In this document: positions 18,398 to 26,759 of the stretch, piece after piece
Numbering within the stretch: the first letter of the stretch is position 1
Layout: every line of letters starts with the position of its first letter
Assembly: GCF_001939735.1 (NCBI RefSeq)
Contig: NZ_MJIL01000076.1
Span: 62,001 to 126,000 of the forward strand
DNA from: Photobacterium proteolyticum
GTDB taxonomy: Bacteria; Pseudomonadota; Gammaproteobacteria; Enterobacterales; Vibrionaceae
DNA length: 64,000 nucleotides
Reading direction: 5' to 3'
Notes under the pieces: generated by a model
The model's input: only the letters and a program-made list of their open reading frames with translations
Told to the model about the DNA's origin: nothing
Databases searched by the model: none
Position numbers and translations under genes: made by a program

Positions 18398-20923
18398 TTA
18401 GTGAATCCTTTCATTATTGTTATAACTGGCCGGTGCAACCGGAAGCTGAATGCGGGAGCGTGTTCCCTGCCATATACTATCTTTTTGATTCAATGGCTTA
18501 ATAATTATCTTTCCTTCATGGCTGTCGATAATCCGCTTCACTATCGCCAACCCCAGTCCGGTCCCTTTTGCCTTGGTTGTAAAGAAAGGCTCAAAGACTT
18601 TCTCGGTCAGACACGGGTCAATGGCCGGACCGTTATTATCAATGTCCACCAATAGCCGTGTGCCGACTTCCGTCATCATAATATTAGTCGCGACCTTCAC
18701 ACACGGAGACTGATTTTCCGTTGATTCTGCCGCCTGTATCGCATTGACAATAATATTCTGCAGCGCCTGACGCAATTTCACCGGATCGGCATAGACGGTC
18801 GGCAGGTTGGGTTGGAAAGAGATATCCAATGCCACCCCTTTCTCCTTCGCTAATTTCTGCTGGGTCAAAGTAACCAGCTCCACCAGTTTATTGAGATCCA
18901 GCCAGTCCGGCTTAAATTGATCCGGGCGTGAATAAGTCATCAGATCTTCCAGGATGGCTTCCATATACCGCACCTGATCCAGCGAAATCGCCGACAGTTC
19001 ATCCTGTTCTTTACGGGCATAAATCTGCAACGCCATTTTTATCGAGCTCAACGGGTTTCGCAGATCATGGGCGATCATATTGACCACCTTGCCAACAGCT
19101 GCCAGCTTCTCATGTTGAATCCGCTCTCGCATCTGCCGCTCGACCTCCCCGGCCAGACGCTTTTCTTCTGTGATATCCTGCTTGACCGCCACATAGTAGA
19201 GCGCCTGCCCCTCGATATTTTTTACCGGCGAAATGCGTGCCCGCTCCCAGTACATCTCGCCATTTTTCTTCCGGTTGTGAAACTCACCGCGCCACTCACG
19301 ACCGTCTTGCAGTGCCAGCCACAACGCTTGATAGCTATCCTCAGGCATCTCTCCGGACTGCAAGAATTTAGGTGTCCGTCCCATCACCTCATCAATCCCG
19401 TAACCTGTGAGCTCGCAGAACACCGGGTTGACATAAACAATCCGCCCGGAGACATCGGTGATCATCACTGAGTTCTGGCTTTGCTCGACCGCATGGCTCA
19501 ATCGCTGCAGTTCGTCTTTTGTCATCTGCTGTTCGGTTACATCTTCACCGACAAAGGTCACGGCATCAGCCTGCCCCTGGTGAATGCGGGAAAAGGTCGA
19601 TGTCCATGACAAGATATGGATTTCCCCGGATTGACTTTGCACCACGCCTTCGGCACGAGGCTGATCGGTTCCTTGCTCCAGCGCCTGTGTAAGTGCTTTC
19701 GCGGCCTGAGGCTGCAGCTCTTTGGGAGTGAAGGTTTTCACCCAGTTTTTACCAATGACCTCTTCACGCCGGTAACCCACCATATTGAGGAAAAAATCAT
19801 TGCAGAACACCACCCGGCCCTCGGCATTTACCGACACGGCAGCTAGCTGAATGTTTTCCAAAATATGGCGAAACTGCTGCTCGTAACGTTGTTTCTGACG
19901 CAATATTCTGGCCTGTAGCCGGTATCGGCTAAATACCACCGCAAGCAACAAAAGCAAAGCTAACGCGGCGATATAAAGCCATAGATACCTGTCCGTAAAA
20001 GCTATCCGCGCCAGATTCATACGCTGTTCGGGGAATACCGAAATGATTGTCCAGTTGCCGTTGCTGGCTGTATCGGTTTGGGTAAAGGTAAAAAAGCTCT
20101 CTCCCAGTTGTAGCTGGCCCGTATGCTCACGGTTTATCAGCCCCAGCACCTGAGGATCGACCGCGCCCTCGGGGTTAAAACTGAATGCTGACTCACTGCT
20201 GCTGGCCGGCTGGATCACCGCTATCCCCTCGGGGTTTAAGATAAACAGGTGTTGAATGAACGTTGGGGAAATAGTCAGTAGCTTATCAATCAGCTGTCTG
20301 GCTTTATAGTTCAGTACCACTACGCCAGTTCGCTGTTGATCACGGCCGAATACCGATGCCCCGACTCGAATAGTCGGATTTAACGGCTGCTGGATTTTAC
20401 CGCCTTCGACATTCAGATCCATCGGTGAGATATAGACCTTGTCAGGCGCCAATTCGACACTACGCTGAAAATAATATCGCCGGGATTTGTTTTGCAGGTG
20501 CTGCTCGTCAACTGCATGGATCCGGTTATCCACGTTGTTAACACGTACTATTTCCCTACCAGAAGTATCAATAAATCGAACTTGATCGTAACTAGATTGG
20601 TTACTGGCCAGTTGGATGAAATAGTCAGTCAGATTGGCTTTAAACTGCGCGGCAGGGGCATCGGCTTGTTTTCCGGCCATATACGAAAGCAGCTTAGCAT
20701 CTGACGACATACTGCTCAGGCTATCGTCGAGCACTTCTTCTATCAGCTCGACGATCACTCGTTCGTTATGCAGGGCATATTGCTGCTCGTTATGGACACT
20801 CAAAAAATAATGGACCAGCATCAGTCCCAGAATAGCCATCCAGCCCGGGATCAACCATAGCAGCAACTCGGTATAAAACTGGCGTTGTTTCACGAAGTGA
20901 CGCGGTGCACCCAGTTCGTCCAT
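18398..20923 (-). CDS. Membrane sensor histidine kinase (CACHE-PAS-PAS), partner of the sigma-54 regulator
   Basis: An 841-residue inner-membrane kinase. A membrane helix (LLLWLIPGWMAILGLMLVHY) is followed by a large periplasmic double-CACHE-type sensor domain of about 250 residues and a second helix (LWLYIAALALLLLLAVVF). Then come two PAS domains (the first around ILENIQLAAVSVNAEGRVVF, the second around VMITDVSGRIVYVNPVF). HisKA has the motif MIAHDLRNPLSSIK and the HATPase KGTGLGLAIVKRI. It has no receiver domain. The start chosen, ATG 20923, has AAGGGA at good spacing; ATG at 20929 and 20941 are alternatives. CACHE domains bind small ligands outside the cytoplasm, so the signal is probably a periplasmic compound, conceivably the substrate of the neighbouring oxidoreductase operon. 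Confidence 0.92.
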   Translation of the reverse strand: MDELGAPRHFVKQRQFYTELLLWLIPGWMAILGLMLVHYFLSVHNEQQYALHNERVIVELIEEVLDDSLSSMSSDAKLLSYMAGKQADAPAAQFKANLTDYFIQLASNQSSYDQVRFIDTSGREIVRVNNVDNRIHAVDEQHLQNKSRRYYFQRSVELAPDKVYISPMDLNVEGGKIQQPLNPTIRVGASVFGRDQQRTGVVVLNYKARQLIDKLLTISPTFIQHLFILNPEGIAVIQPASSSESAFSFNPEGAVDPQVLGLINREHTGQLQLGESFFTFTQTDTASNGNWTIISVFPEQRMNLARIAFTDRYLWLYIAALALLLLLAVVFSRYRLQARILRQKQRYEQQFRHILENIQLAAVSVNAEGRVVFCNDFFLNMVGYRREEVIGKNWVKTFTPKELQPQAAKALTQALEQGTDQPRAEGVVQSQSGEIHILSWTSTFSRIHQGQADAVTFVGEDVTEQQMTKDELQRLSHAVEQSQNSVMITDVSGRIVYVNPVFCELTGYGIDEVMGRTPKFLQSGEMPEDSYQALWLALQDGREWRGEFHNRKKNGEMYWERARISPVKNIEGQALYYVAVKQDITEEKRLAGEVERQMRERIQHEKLAAVGKVVNMIAHDLRNPLSSIKMALQIYARKEQDELSAISLDQVRYMEAILEDLMTYSRPDQFKPDWLDLNKLVELVTLTQQKLAKEKGVALDISFQPNLPTVYADPVKLRQALQNIIVNAIQAAESTENQSPCVKVATNIMMTEVGTRLLVDIDNNGPAIDPCLTEKVFEPFFTTKAKGTGLGLAIVKRIIDSHEGKIIIKPLNQKDSIWQGTRSRIQLPVAPASYNNNERIH

Positions 20924-21071
20924 ACCCATTCCCTTGTGCATTATTGATAACAATCATACCAAAGCCGTTACACATTGAAGGGTTGGCATATAAATTTCGT
21001 GACCCGTCGCGAACTTAAGTATGCAGCTTAGGCGTACAACGTTTACGAAATACGCCATAAGTGAATAAAAA

Positions 21072-23465
21072 CTATGACAGCAGCCCGCCTGCCAGCTTTA
21101 TTGCCAGGGGCTGGCGATGGTCATCCAGGTCTGGGAGTAATCCCGCCAGTTTACCCAGCACCTCTTCTTTGCTGTGACGAAGAGACGACGCGGCAATCTC
21201 GTTTACCTCATCATTGCTGATAGCGGCCTCAAGCAGAATATCGAGATGTAACTTAAGATCAATATCTGCAAGCAGCTTCAATGCTAGCTTGCGGATACCT
21301 CCCGCAGGATCGTGTAACGCCTTGGTAAGCGCTGCATTTAAGGCCGGGCGATCTTGCTGCCTAACAGTATGTTTTTCTAGTTGCTGTTCAATGGCCATCA
21401 GGCTGCAAATTCGGACATGTTCATGCTGATCACGGGCACCCAGTAGTAATAACGGCAACGCCTTACCCAGCGGCATCTTGGCCAGATATCGTGTCGCAGC
21501 CTGCTTGGAGACGTTATCGCCGTGATAAAGCGTATTCGCGGCGGCACCGATTGCATTCTTAATTTCAGGGATGTTCACCGTATCAGCCAGGCGAGCCAAG
21601 GCCCCAAATATCTCGACCTGCTCGCTTGGCTCCGCGCCCAATAGGGATTCAATCAGCAAGGGAACAGCTGCTGGCTGCTCGCTACTTCCCAATGCCCGCA
21701 TTGCGAGGAGTTTGTTTCCCAGTTGCGGTAATTTGGCAACTTTCTTGCGATTTAGCTCTAACTTGTCCGAGGTATCAAAGTGATCACGCACTATTTCAGT
21801 GTAATCGGTATAGTTATCAGGCAGTTCTTCGATCATATCAAGCACATGCTGTTCCGGGGCTTGTTCTTCTTTCGGGCAGCTCAACATCGCCTCAACATTG
21901 GTTTGCTGAATCGCCGCCAGCGTCGAGGTCGGGGTCGCTGCTGGCAAATCGTCTTCAGCCAAAGCCGAAAACTTTTCTTCATGGGCGGCAAGCAGTTGTT
22001 CCAACTCCAGAATGTCAGAAGCTGGTTCTGGGCTTGATTCTGAATTTAACTCAACAGCTTCCGCTGATGCCGTCTCTTCTGCCTTACGGTTACCGCTTTC
22101 CTGAACGCTCTCATCAGTGTCCAGTTGATTGACCGGTATCAGTTCCCCTTTGGCTGCTAAACCCAAAATAAGCTCACGGAGATATTGCTGGCCTTTATAA
22201 GAAGAGATGCGAGCGAGCAAATCCAATGCTGCCTGACGCAATACCCCGTCATTCTGCTCATCGTTAACGATATATTGCATCACCGGGTATACGGCAGCCA
22301 AAAAGGCGTCCCGCTGACAGACCAATTTACTGAGCAGGCGAATATAGTCAGCCCGTAACGACACCGGCAGCGTCGTCCGTTCTACATGTTTTAGGCAGCG
22401 CTGAACGGCCAGCTCACTATAGACATCGCCCTCATACTTTGTTGAAGCAAAAAAGTCAGCCGCCGCATACACCACTGCCGGGTCGTCATGGTGTAACTGC
22501 TCAGCAATCCATTCTAGGCATTCAGAATCGGGCGCGTCGACATGACAAGCCATCAGCGCAAGAATCGTCGACAAGGCAGCACCGGGCGCTTTTTGTGCCA
22601 ATGAATACAGCTTGGCCTGCGACAACTTATCCAGCTCTCCCATCACATCCAGTCCTGCTTCGGCCGCCTCCCGGACTCTTTGCTCTTGATCGCACAGACG
22701 AAGCACTATGTCCCATTGATACTCAATAGCCTTGCGACGGCAAAGCGCCTCAACAGCGGCTCTGCGGATCTCAGGGTCTTCATCTGACATTGCTTTGAAT
22801 AGTTGAATGGTTGCGATTTTGCTATCACTTTGGGCCAATGCACGGATCAGCTTGCGCCGGGTCATCACTCTGCCAGTCTGATATCTGTCATTCAGCCATT
22901 GCGGGGAGACCTGACCGATGCCGTAGTAAAGCGCCGATTCTAACTCCGGTTCCGGTTCATCCTCCAGCAACAGGAAAAATAGCCGAACTGTCTCCTCATC
23001 GGGCTTTTTGGCCAGTAGCTGTACCGCTTTTAGCTGGATATCCCACCAATCGTCCCAGTCGGAACTCACCCCCCAGTCATCGCCTTCCGGCCTGCCGCTG
23101 GCAAAACTCATCAAAATCGTTGTGATTCTCGCCTGTTCCGCCCCCCCGGCTTGTGCCGACAAAGCTTCCAGCGCTGCCAGTCGAGCATCACTTTCCGGGT
23201 GGTGAAGCGCAATATCCTCAAGCGTATCAATATCTCCGACAGCCAGCTTAGCCAGGGCATCGACGGCATCAACCACGACATCTGGATCGGTGTGATAAAG
23301 GCAGGTATTCAGGCTGGGAGCAGCATCGGTGATCCTCGCTTGACCGACAGCCTGGGCACTGTAACAGCGCTGGGCTTCATCTCCCTGCTCCAACAATTGC
23401 AGCAACTGATTAATCGCGAGCTGGGATCCACTGTTTATTGTTTGTGTTGATTCGTGGTTTGGCAT
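21072..23465 (-). CDS. Large HEAT-repeat protein of unknown function
   Basis: A 797-residue cytoplasmic protein (no signal peptide or membrane segment) built from many HEAT/PBS-lyase-type helical repeats. Typical units are RCYSAQAVGQARITDAAPSL, DPDVVVDAVDALAKLAVGD, DPEIRRAAVEALCRRKAIE and DPAVVYAAADFFAST, with more in the last 200 residues. Repeat blocks are separated by an acidic, low-complexity linker at roughly 440-540. Start: GGAG is followed by two adjacent ATGs; 23465 has the better spacing. Such proteins are scaffolds for protein-protein contacts. It lies divergent from the molybdoenzyme operon and on the same strand as the kinase-regulator pair, 148 bases before it. I infer a role in assembling or regulating the oxidoreductase; there is no direct evidence. 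Confidence 0.85.
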   Translation of the reverse strand: MPNHESTQTINSGSQLAINQLLQLLEQGDEAQRCYSAQAVGQARITDAAPSLNTCLYHTDPDVVVDAVDALAKLAVGDIDTLEDIALHHPESDARLAALEALSAQAGGAEQARITTILMSFASGRPEGDDWGVSSDWDDWWDIQLKAVQLLAKKPDEETVRLFFLLLEDEPEPELESALYYGIGQVSPQWLNDRYQTGRVMTRRKLIRALAQSDSKIATIQLFKAMSDEDPEIRRAAVEALCRRKAIEYQWDIVLRLCDQEQRVREAAEAGLDVMGELDKLSQAKLYSLAQKAPGAALSTILALMACHVDAPDSECLEWIAEQLHHDDPAVVYAAADFFASTKYEGDVYSELAVQRCLKHVERTTLPVSLRADYIRLLSKLVCQRDAFLAAVYPVMQYIVNDEQNDGVLRQAALDLLARISSYKGQQYLRELILGLAAKGELIPVNQLDTDESVQESGNRKAEETASAEAVELNSESSPEPASDILELEQLLAAHEEKFSALAEDDLPAATPTSTLAAIQQTNVEAMLSCPKEEQAPEQHVLDMIEELPDNYTDYTEIVRDHFDTSDKLELNRKKVAKLPQLGNKLLAMRALGSSEQPAAVPLLIESLLGAEPSEQVEIFGALARLADTVNIPEIKNAIGAAANTLYHGDNVSKQAATRYLAKMPLGKALPLLLLGARDQHEHVRICSLMAIEQQLEKHTVRQQDRPALNAALTKALHDPAGGIRKLALKLLADIDLKLHLDILLEAAISNDEVNEIAASSLRHSKEEVLGKLAGLLPDLDDHRQPLAIKLAGGLLS

Positions 23466-23626
23466 CATCTTCTCCACTCAGGCTTACTGTATGCATCCAT
23501 ACGTTTTAGCGAGTAAAGCAGGTTTCATGCCATGCCCTTGAACGCATCTAGAAACAATATAGTCATTTAATATCAATAACTTAAACCCAAACTCTTTTAA
23601 TCAGTTTAATTTATGTCTTTATCAAT

Positions 23627-23673
23627 TGAACGTTTCGTTCACTTCTCTATTCACGAGTTAAACGAAACGTTCA
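23627..23673. promoter_or_regulatory. Paired dyad operator sites upstream of the molybdoenzyme operon
   Basis: TGAACGTTTCGTTCA at 23627-23641 is a perfect 15-base palindrome. A second copy with one change lies inverted at 23659-23673. Their centres are 32 bp apart, about three helical turns. They sit in the divergent region between the HEAT-repeat gene and the first peroxidase gene, 85-120 bp upstream of a sigma-54-like element. That is the usual layout of upstream activating sites for an NtrC-family activator; a dimeric repressor is the alternative. Confidence 0.65.
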
Positions 23674-23747
23674 GTTTTCACACTGTGACAAGCGTCAAGT
23701 AACAGTATAAGTCACTGTAATTTAACTATTAATATCAACAAAAAAAG

Positions 23748-23764
23748 TTGGCTTGTTTTGTGTA
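23748..23764 (+). promoter_or_regulatory. Possible sigma-54 (-24/-12) promoter
   Basis: The bases TTGGCTTGTTTTGTGTA match the consensus TTGGCACG-N4-TTGCW at the TTGGC block, the G before the spacer, and T, G and the final A/T of the -12 box. The -12 GC is GT instead. It lies about 63 bases before the first start codon. The remainder of 23466-23826 contains no gene. Confidence 0.45.
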
Positions 23765-23826
23765 TACCCCTTTTTTGCTAACAGATTTTTTTAAGCACTT
23801 GGAACTGGAAGCTAAGGAGCACAACA

Positions 23827-24918
23827 ATGAACAAAACGCTGATCCTTGCCGCTGCCGCCAGTCTCTCATTTTCAGCCTGGGCCCAGAATGACAACAATAC
23901 GTTTGGCCCGCTACCACAGCTGAAAATAGATACGGCAAAAGCCGAGCTCGGTAAACGTCTGTTTTTCGATGCCCGTCTATCTGGCGACAGTATGATGTCA
24001 TGCGCATCGTGCCATCAGCCTGAAAGCGGTTTCGCCCACCCGGATGCCTTGGGCCCGGCCTATATCGGAAGCAAAGGCTTTCGTAACGTGCCGACCCTGA
24101 TCAACAGCGCCTACAAGAAAACATGGTTTCATGATGGCCGGATCGGTACCAACTTGAACGACGTTACCCGTGAGATGATCACTGAAGACTGGCTGATGAA
24201 CATGGACATGCGCCTGATGCAGGAACGCATCAAGCAAGATCCCGTTTACATCGAAATGTTCAAAAAAGCCGGGTACGGCGAGCCCTCCAACGGCTCGGTA
24301 CGCAAAGCGATTCCGGAATATCTGAAAACACTGACATCAAGTACTACAGCCTATGACAGCGGAAAAATGAGTGCCGAGGCGAAAAAAGGCTTTGAGCTGT
24401 TCAAGGGGAAAGCGGGATGTTCACAGTGCCACAACGGGCCATTATTTTCTGACGGTATCCCTTACAATACCGGTGTCCCCGAGAACTTCGAGATCTTCCG
24501 CGACCCAATGCGTCACCAGACCTTCATTGCCTTCAATATGTTCATGGGCAACGAAAACTACATGAACCTCAAACGCGATGTCGGTGCCCATGTCCAAAGC
24601 CACAAGGCCGACGGCTCTGATCTCGGCAAATTCATGACCCCGACCCTGCGTGAACTGAAATACACCGCCCCTTACATGCACAACGGTATGCTGGCCACGC
24701 TGGACGATGTAGTGGCGTTCTATAACGTCGGCGGCGGCGAAGACAGCAATAAAGACTCACGCCTGAAGCCGCTGAATCTAAGCAAGCAGGAACAGCAATC
24801 GCTGGTCGCCTTCCTCACGGCACTGTCAGGCAAGCCACTCACGAGTGAGCAGCATGTCTGGAAGACCCAGGATTACAACTACCAGCCTATCGCCGACTGG
24901 CGCAACGCGAAAAACTAA
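23827..24918 (+). CDS. Diheme cytochrome c peroxidase-family protein (IdrP-like)
   Basis: A 363-residue periplasmic protein with signal peptide MNKTLILAAAASLSFSAWA and two heme c motifs, CASCH and CSQCH, one in each half. It also has the CCP/MauG-family segments PTLINSAYKKTWFHDGR and TPTLRELKYTAPYMHNGML. Family members reduce H2O2 or carry out other diheme oxidations in the periplasm. It is the first gene of an operon with a second diheme protein, a Rieske protein and an AioA-like molybdoenzyme. In iodate-reducing bacteria two such proteins (IdrP1, IdrP2) accompany IdrA and IdrB and are thought to remove H2O2 formed from iodate. Which of the two it corresponds to cannot be decided by eye. AAGGAG precedes the ATG. 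Confidence 0.9.
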   Translation: MNKTLILAAAASLSFSAWAQNDNNTFGPLPQLKIDTAKAELGKRLFFDARLSGDSMMSCASCHQPESGFAHPDALGPAYIGSKGFRNVPTLINSAYKKTWFHDGRIGTNLNDVTREMITEDWLMNMDMRLMQERIKQDPVYIEMFKKAGYGEPSNGSVRKAIPEYLKTLTSSTTAYDSGKMSAEAKKGFELFKGKAGCSQCHNGPLFSDGIPYNTGVPENFEIFRDPMRHQTFIAFNMFMGNENYMNLKRDVGAHVQSHKADGSDLGKFMTPTLRELKYTAPYMHNGMLATLDDVVAFYNVGGGEDSNKDSRLKPLNLSKQEQQSLVAFLTALSGKPLTSEQHVWKTQDYNYQPIADWRNAKN

Positions 24919-24928
24919 GGAGGACAAG

Positions 24929-26158
24929 ATGAAGAAAACAATTACCTTGTCTGCATGTACGGTGACTCTGCTATTGACCGCATCGCTACCCGCTTGCGCC
25001 CAGCAAGAAACCAGCACACCGACAGCCGAAGAAATTGCTGCGACCCTGCAGCCAGTTACCCTCGATGGCATCAATTATCCGGCGCTGGCTCCGCTGGGTG
25101 CCGTGCCGACACCACCGGACAACCCGACCACTCCGGAAAAAGTCGAACTGGGCAAATTGCTCTTTTTCGATGGCCGTTTGGGCGGTGATACCTCGACACC
25201 GTGTGTAGCCTGTCACAACCCGAACCTTGGCTGGGATTTCCCTGCTGATCTCTCGCTAGGCTACCCGGGCACCGTTCACTGGCGCAACAGTCAAACCATC
25301 ATCAACTCAGCCTACTACAACAAGCTTTTCTGGGCCGGTTCCAGCAAATCACTGGAAGGACAGGCCAAGAGCGCTGCCAAAGGTGGTGTTGCCGGCAATG
25401 GTGAGGACGACATGATGGAATCGCGTCTGGCACTGGTACCGGACTATGTCGAGCGCTTCAGCCATGTGTTCGGTGACAACTATCCAAAGATTAGCAACGC
25501 CTGGAAGGCCATCGCCGCCTTCGAGCGCACCCTGGTACAGACAGATACTCCGCTTGATAACTACCTCAAGGGCGACAAATCGGCACTGAGCAAACAGCAA
25601 TTACGGGGCAAGTCCTTGTTTGAGGGCAAAGCCAAATGTATTGCCTGCCACAACGGCGCCCTGGCTTCGGATCAGAAGAACTATAACATCGGCGTGCCGA
25701 CAAACTTGCGCTGGGAGTCTGATCCACTTGCCCAGATCACCTTCCGCTACGAGTTATACGCCAAGGGCTCGAACGAGAAAATGTACCGTACCACCAAAGC
25801 CGATCCCGGGGTCTACTTCCGCGGCAAGCGCAAAGAGATGAAAGGCACCTTCCGTACACCGAGCCTGCGTTATACCAAGTACACCGCGCCCTACATGCAC
25901 AACGGTGCCATTGCAACGCTGGAAGAGGTTGTCGACTTCTACAACCGCGGTGGTGTTGCCGCTGACGGTCGTAGCACCGGCTTCCCGAAAACCAAGAGTG
26001 CCAAGATCAAGCCTCTGGGCCTGAGCGACAAGGAAAAAGCCGATCTACTGGCCTTCCTCGATGCCTTCTCAGGCGAGCGAATTGTCATGGAATACCCTCA
26101 GATCCCGCCATACCAGCGTCTATTTAGCGAAGAAGAACTTGCGGAGGCGAAAAAATGA
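24929..26158 (+). CDS. Second diheme cytochrome c peroxidase-family protein (IdrP-like)
   Basis: A 409-residue periplasmic protein with signal peptide MKKTITLSACTVTLLLTASLPACA and heme c motifs CVACH and CIACH. The family segments NSQTIINSAYYNKLFWAG and TPSLRYTKYTAPYMHNGAI parallel those in the upstream gene, but the two proteins are clearly diverged rather than a recent duplication. The start at 24929 has AAGGAGGA ahead of it and lies 10 bases after the upstream stop; an earlier in-frame start at 24845 lies inside that gene and is rejected. Its stop overlaps the Rieske gene start (ATGA), so translation is coupled. Context supports an IdrP-type role in clearing H2O2 or reactive iodine products; an ordinary cytochrome c peroxidase is the alternative. 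Confidence 0.9.
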   Translation: MKKTITLSACTVTLLLTASLPACAQQETSTPTAEEIAATLQPVTLDGINYPALAPLGAVPTPPDNPTTPEKVELGKLLFFDGRLGGDTSTPCVACHNPNLGWDFPADLSLGYPGTVHWRNSQTIINSAYYNKLFWAGSSKSLEGQAKSAAKGGVAGNGEDDMMESRLALVPDYVERFSHVFGDNYPKISNAWKAIAAFERTLVQTDTPLDNYLKGDKSALSKQQLRGKSLFEGKAKCIACHNGALASDQKNYNIGVPTNLRWESDPLAQITFRYELYAKGSNEKMYRTTKADPGVYFRGKRKEMKGTFRTPSLRYTKYTAPYMHNGAIATLEEVVDFYNRGGVAADGRSTGFPKTKSAKIKPLGLSDKEKADLLAFLDAFSGERIVMEYPQIPPYQRLFSEEELAEAKK

Positions 26159-26757
26159 TTTTTGACCGAATGAAGCGCAAGCAAAAAAAAGAAAGCGCAC
26201 AAGAACACCGTAAATGCATGATGTCCCGTCGTGAGTTCCTTATGTACTCCGGTGCTGTTGCCGGCAGTGCCAGCGTGGTCTCTGTCACTCTGTTTCCAGG
26301 GACAGCTCAGGCCCGCCAGACGCAAGCCCGTGTCGTCGGCTACCCGCGGACACTGGTTGCCAAGCTCAGCGAAATGAAAACCAACGAACCGCTCTATTTC
26401 AACTATCCGGATGACGGCCCGAACTCCCGTGCCATATTGGTCAAAATGGGTGTCCAGGGTGGTGGCGGAATCGGTGACAAGCAAGATGTCGTGGCCTTTT
26501 CTCTGATGTGTACCCACCAGGGTGGTCCGCTGGACGGCCAGTACAAGGTCGTTGGCGAGCACCGGGTGTTAGGCCAGTGTCCGTTCCACCTGTCAACGTT
26601 TGATATGCGTCGTCATGGCATTATCGTCTCCGGTCAGGCCTATGAAAGCCTGCCCCAAGTTCTGCTGGAGCAGGACGGCGACAACGTGTATGCCGTCGGC
26701 ATCATGGGGCTGCTGTTTGGCCGCACCGACAACATCATCGCGATTCAGGAGGCATAA
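26155..26757 (+). CDS. Rieske iron-sulfur subunit, AioB/IdrB family
   Basis: A 200-residue small subunit of an arsenite-oxidase-type enzyme. It has a Tat signal (SRREFLMYSGAVAGSASVV, with an unusually long basic leader of about 22 residues) and a Rieske [2Fe-2S] site with ligands in CTHQGG and CPFHLS. The extra cysteine pair that forms a disulfide in many Rieske proteins is absent (Gly and Phe instead). GGAGG at good spacing supports the ATG, which overlaps the previous stop by 4 bases. The large subunit that follows has no export signal, so the folded complex is probably carried out by this subunit's Tat signal, as known for AioAB. It would pass electrons between a periplasmic donor and the molybdenum site. 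Confidence 0.92.
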   Translation: MIFDRMKRKQKKESAQEHRKCMMSRREFLMYSGAVAGSASVVSVTLFPGTAQARQTQARVVGYPRTLVAKLSEMKTNEPLYFNYPDDGPNSRAILVKMGVQGGGGIGDKQDVVAFSLMCTHQGGPLDGQYKVVGEHRVLGQCPFHLSTFDMRRHGIIVSGQAYESLPQVLLEQDGDNVYAVGIMGLLFGRTDNIIAIQEA

Positions 26758-26759
26758 TC

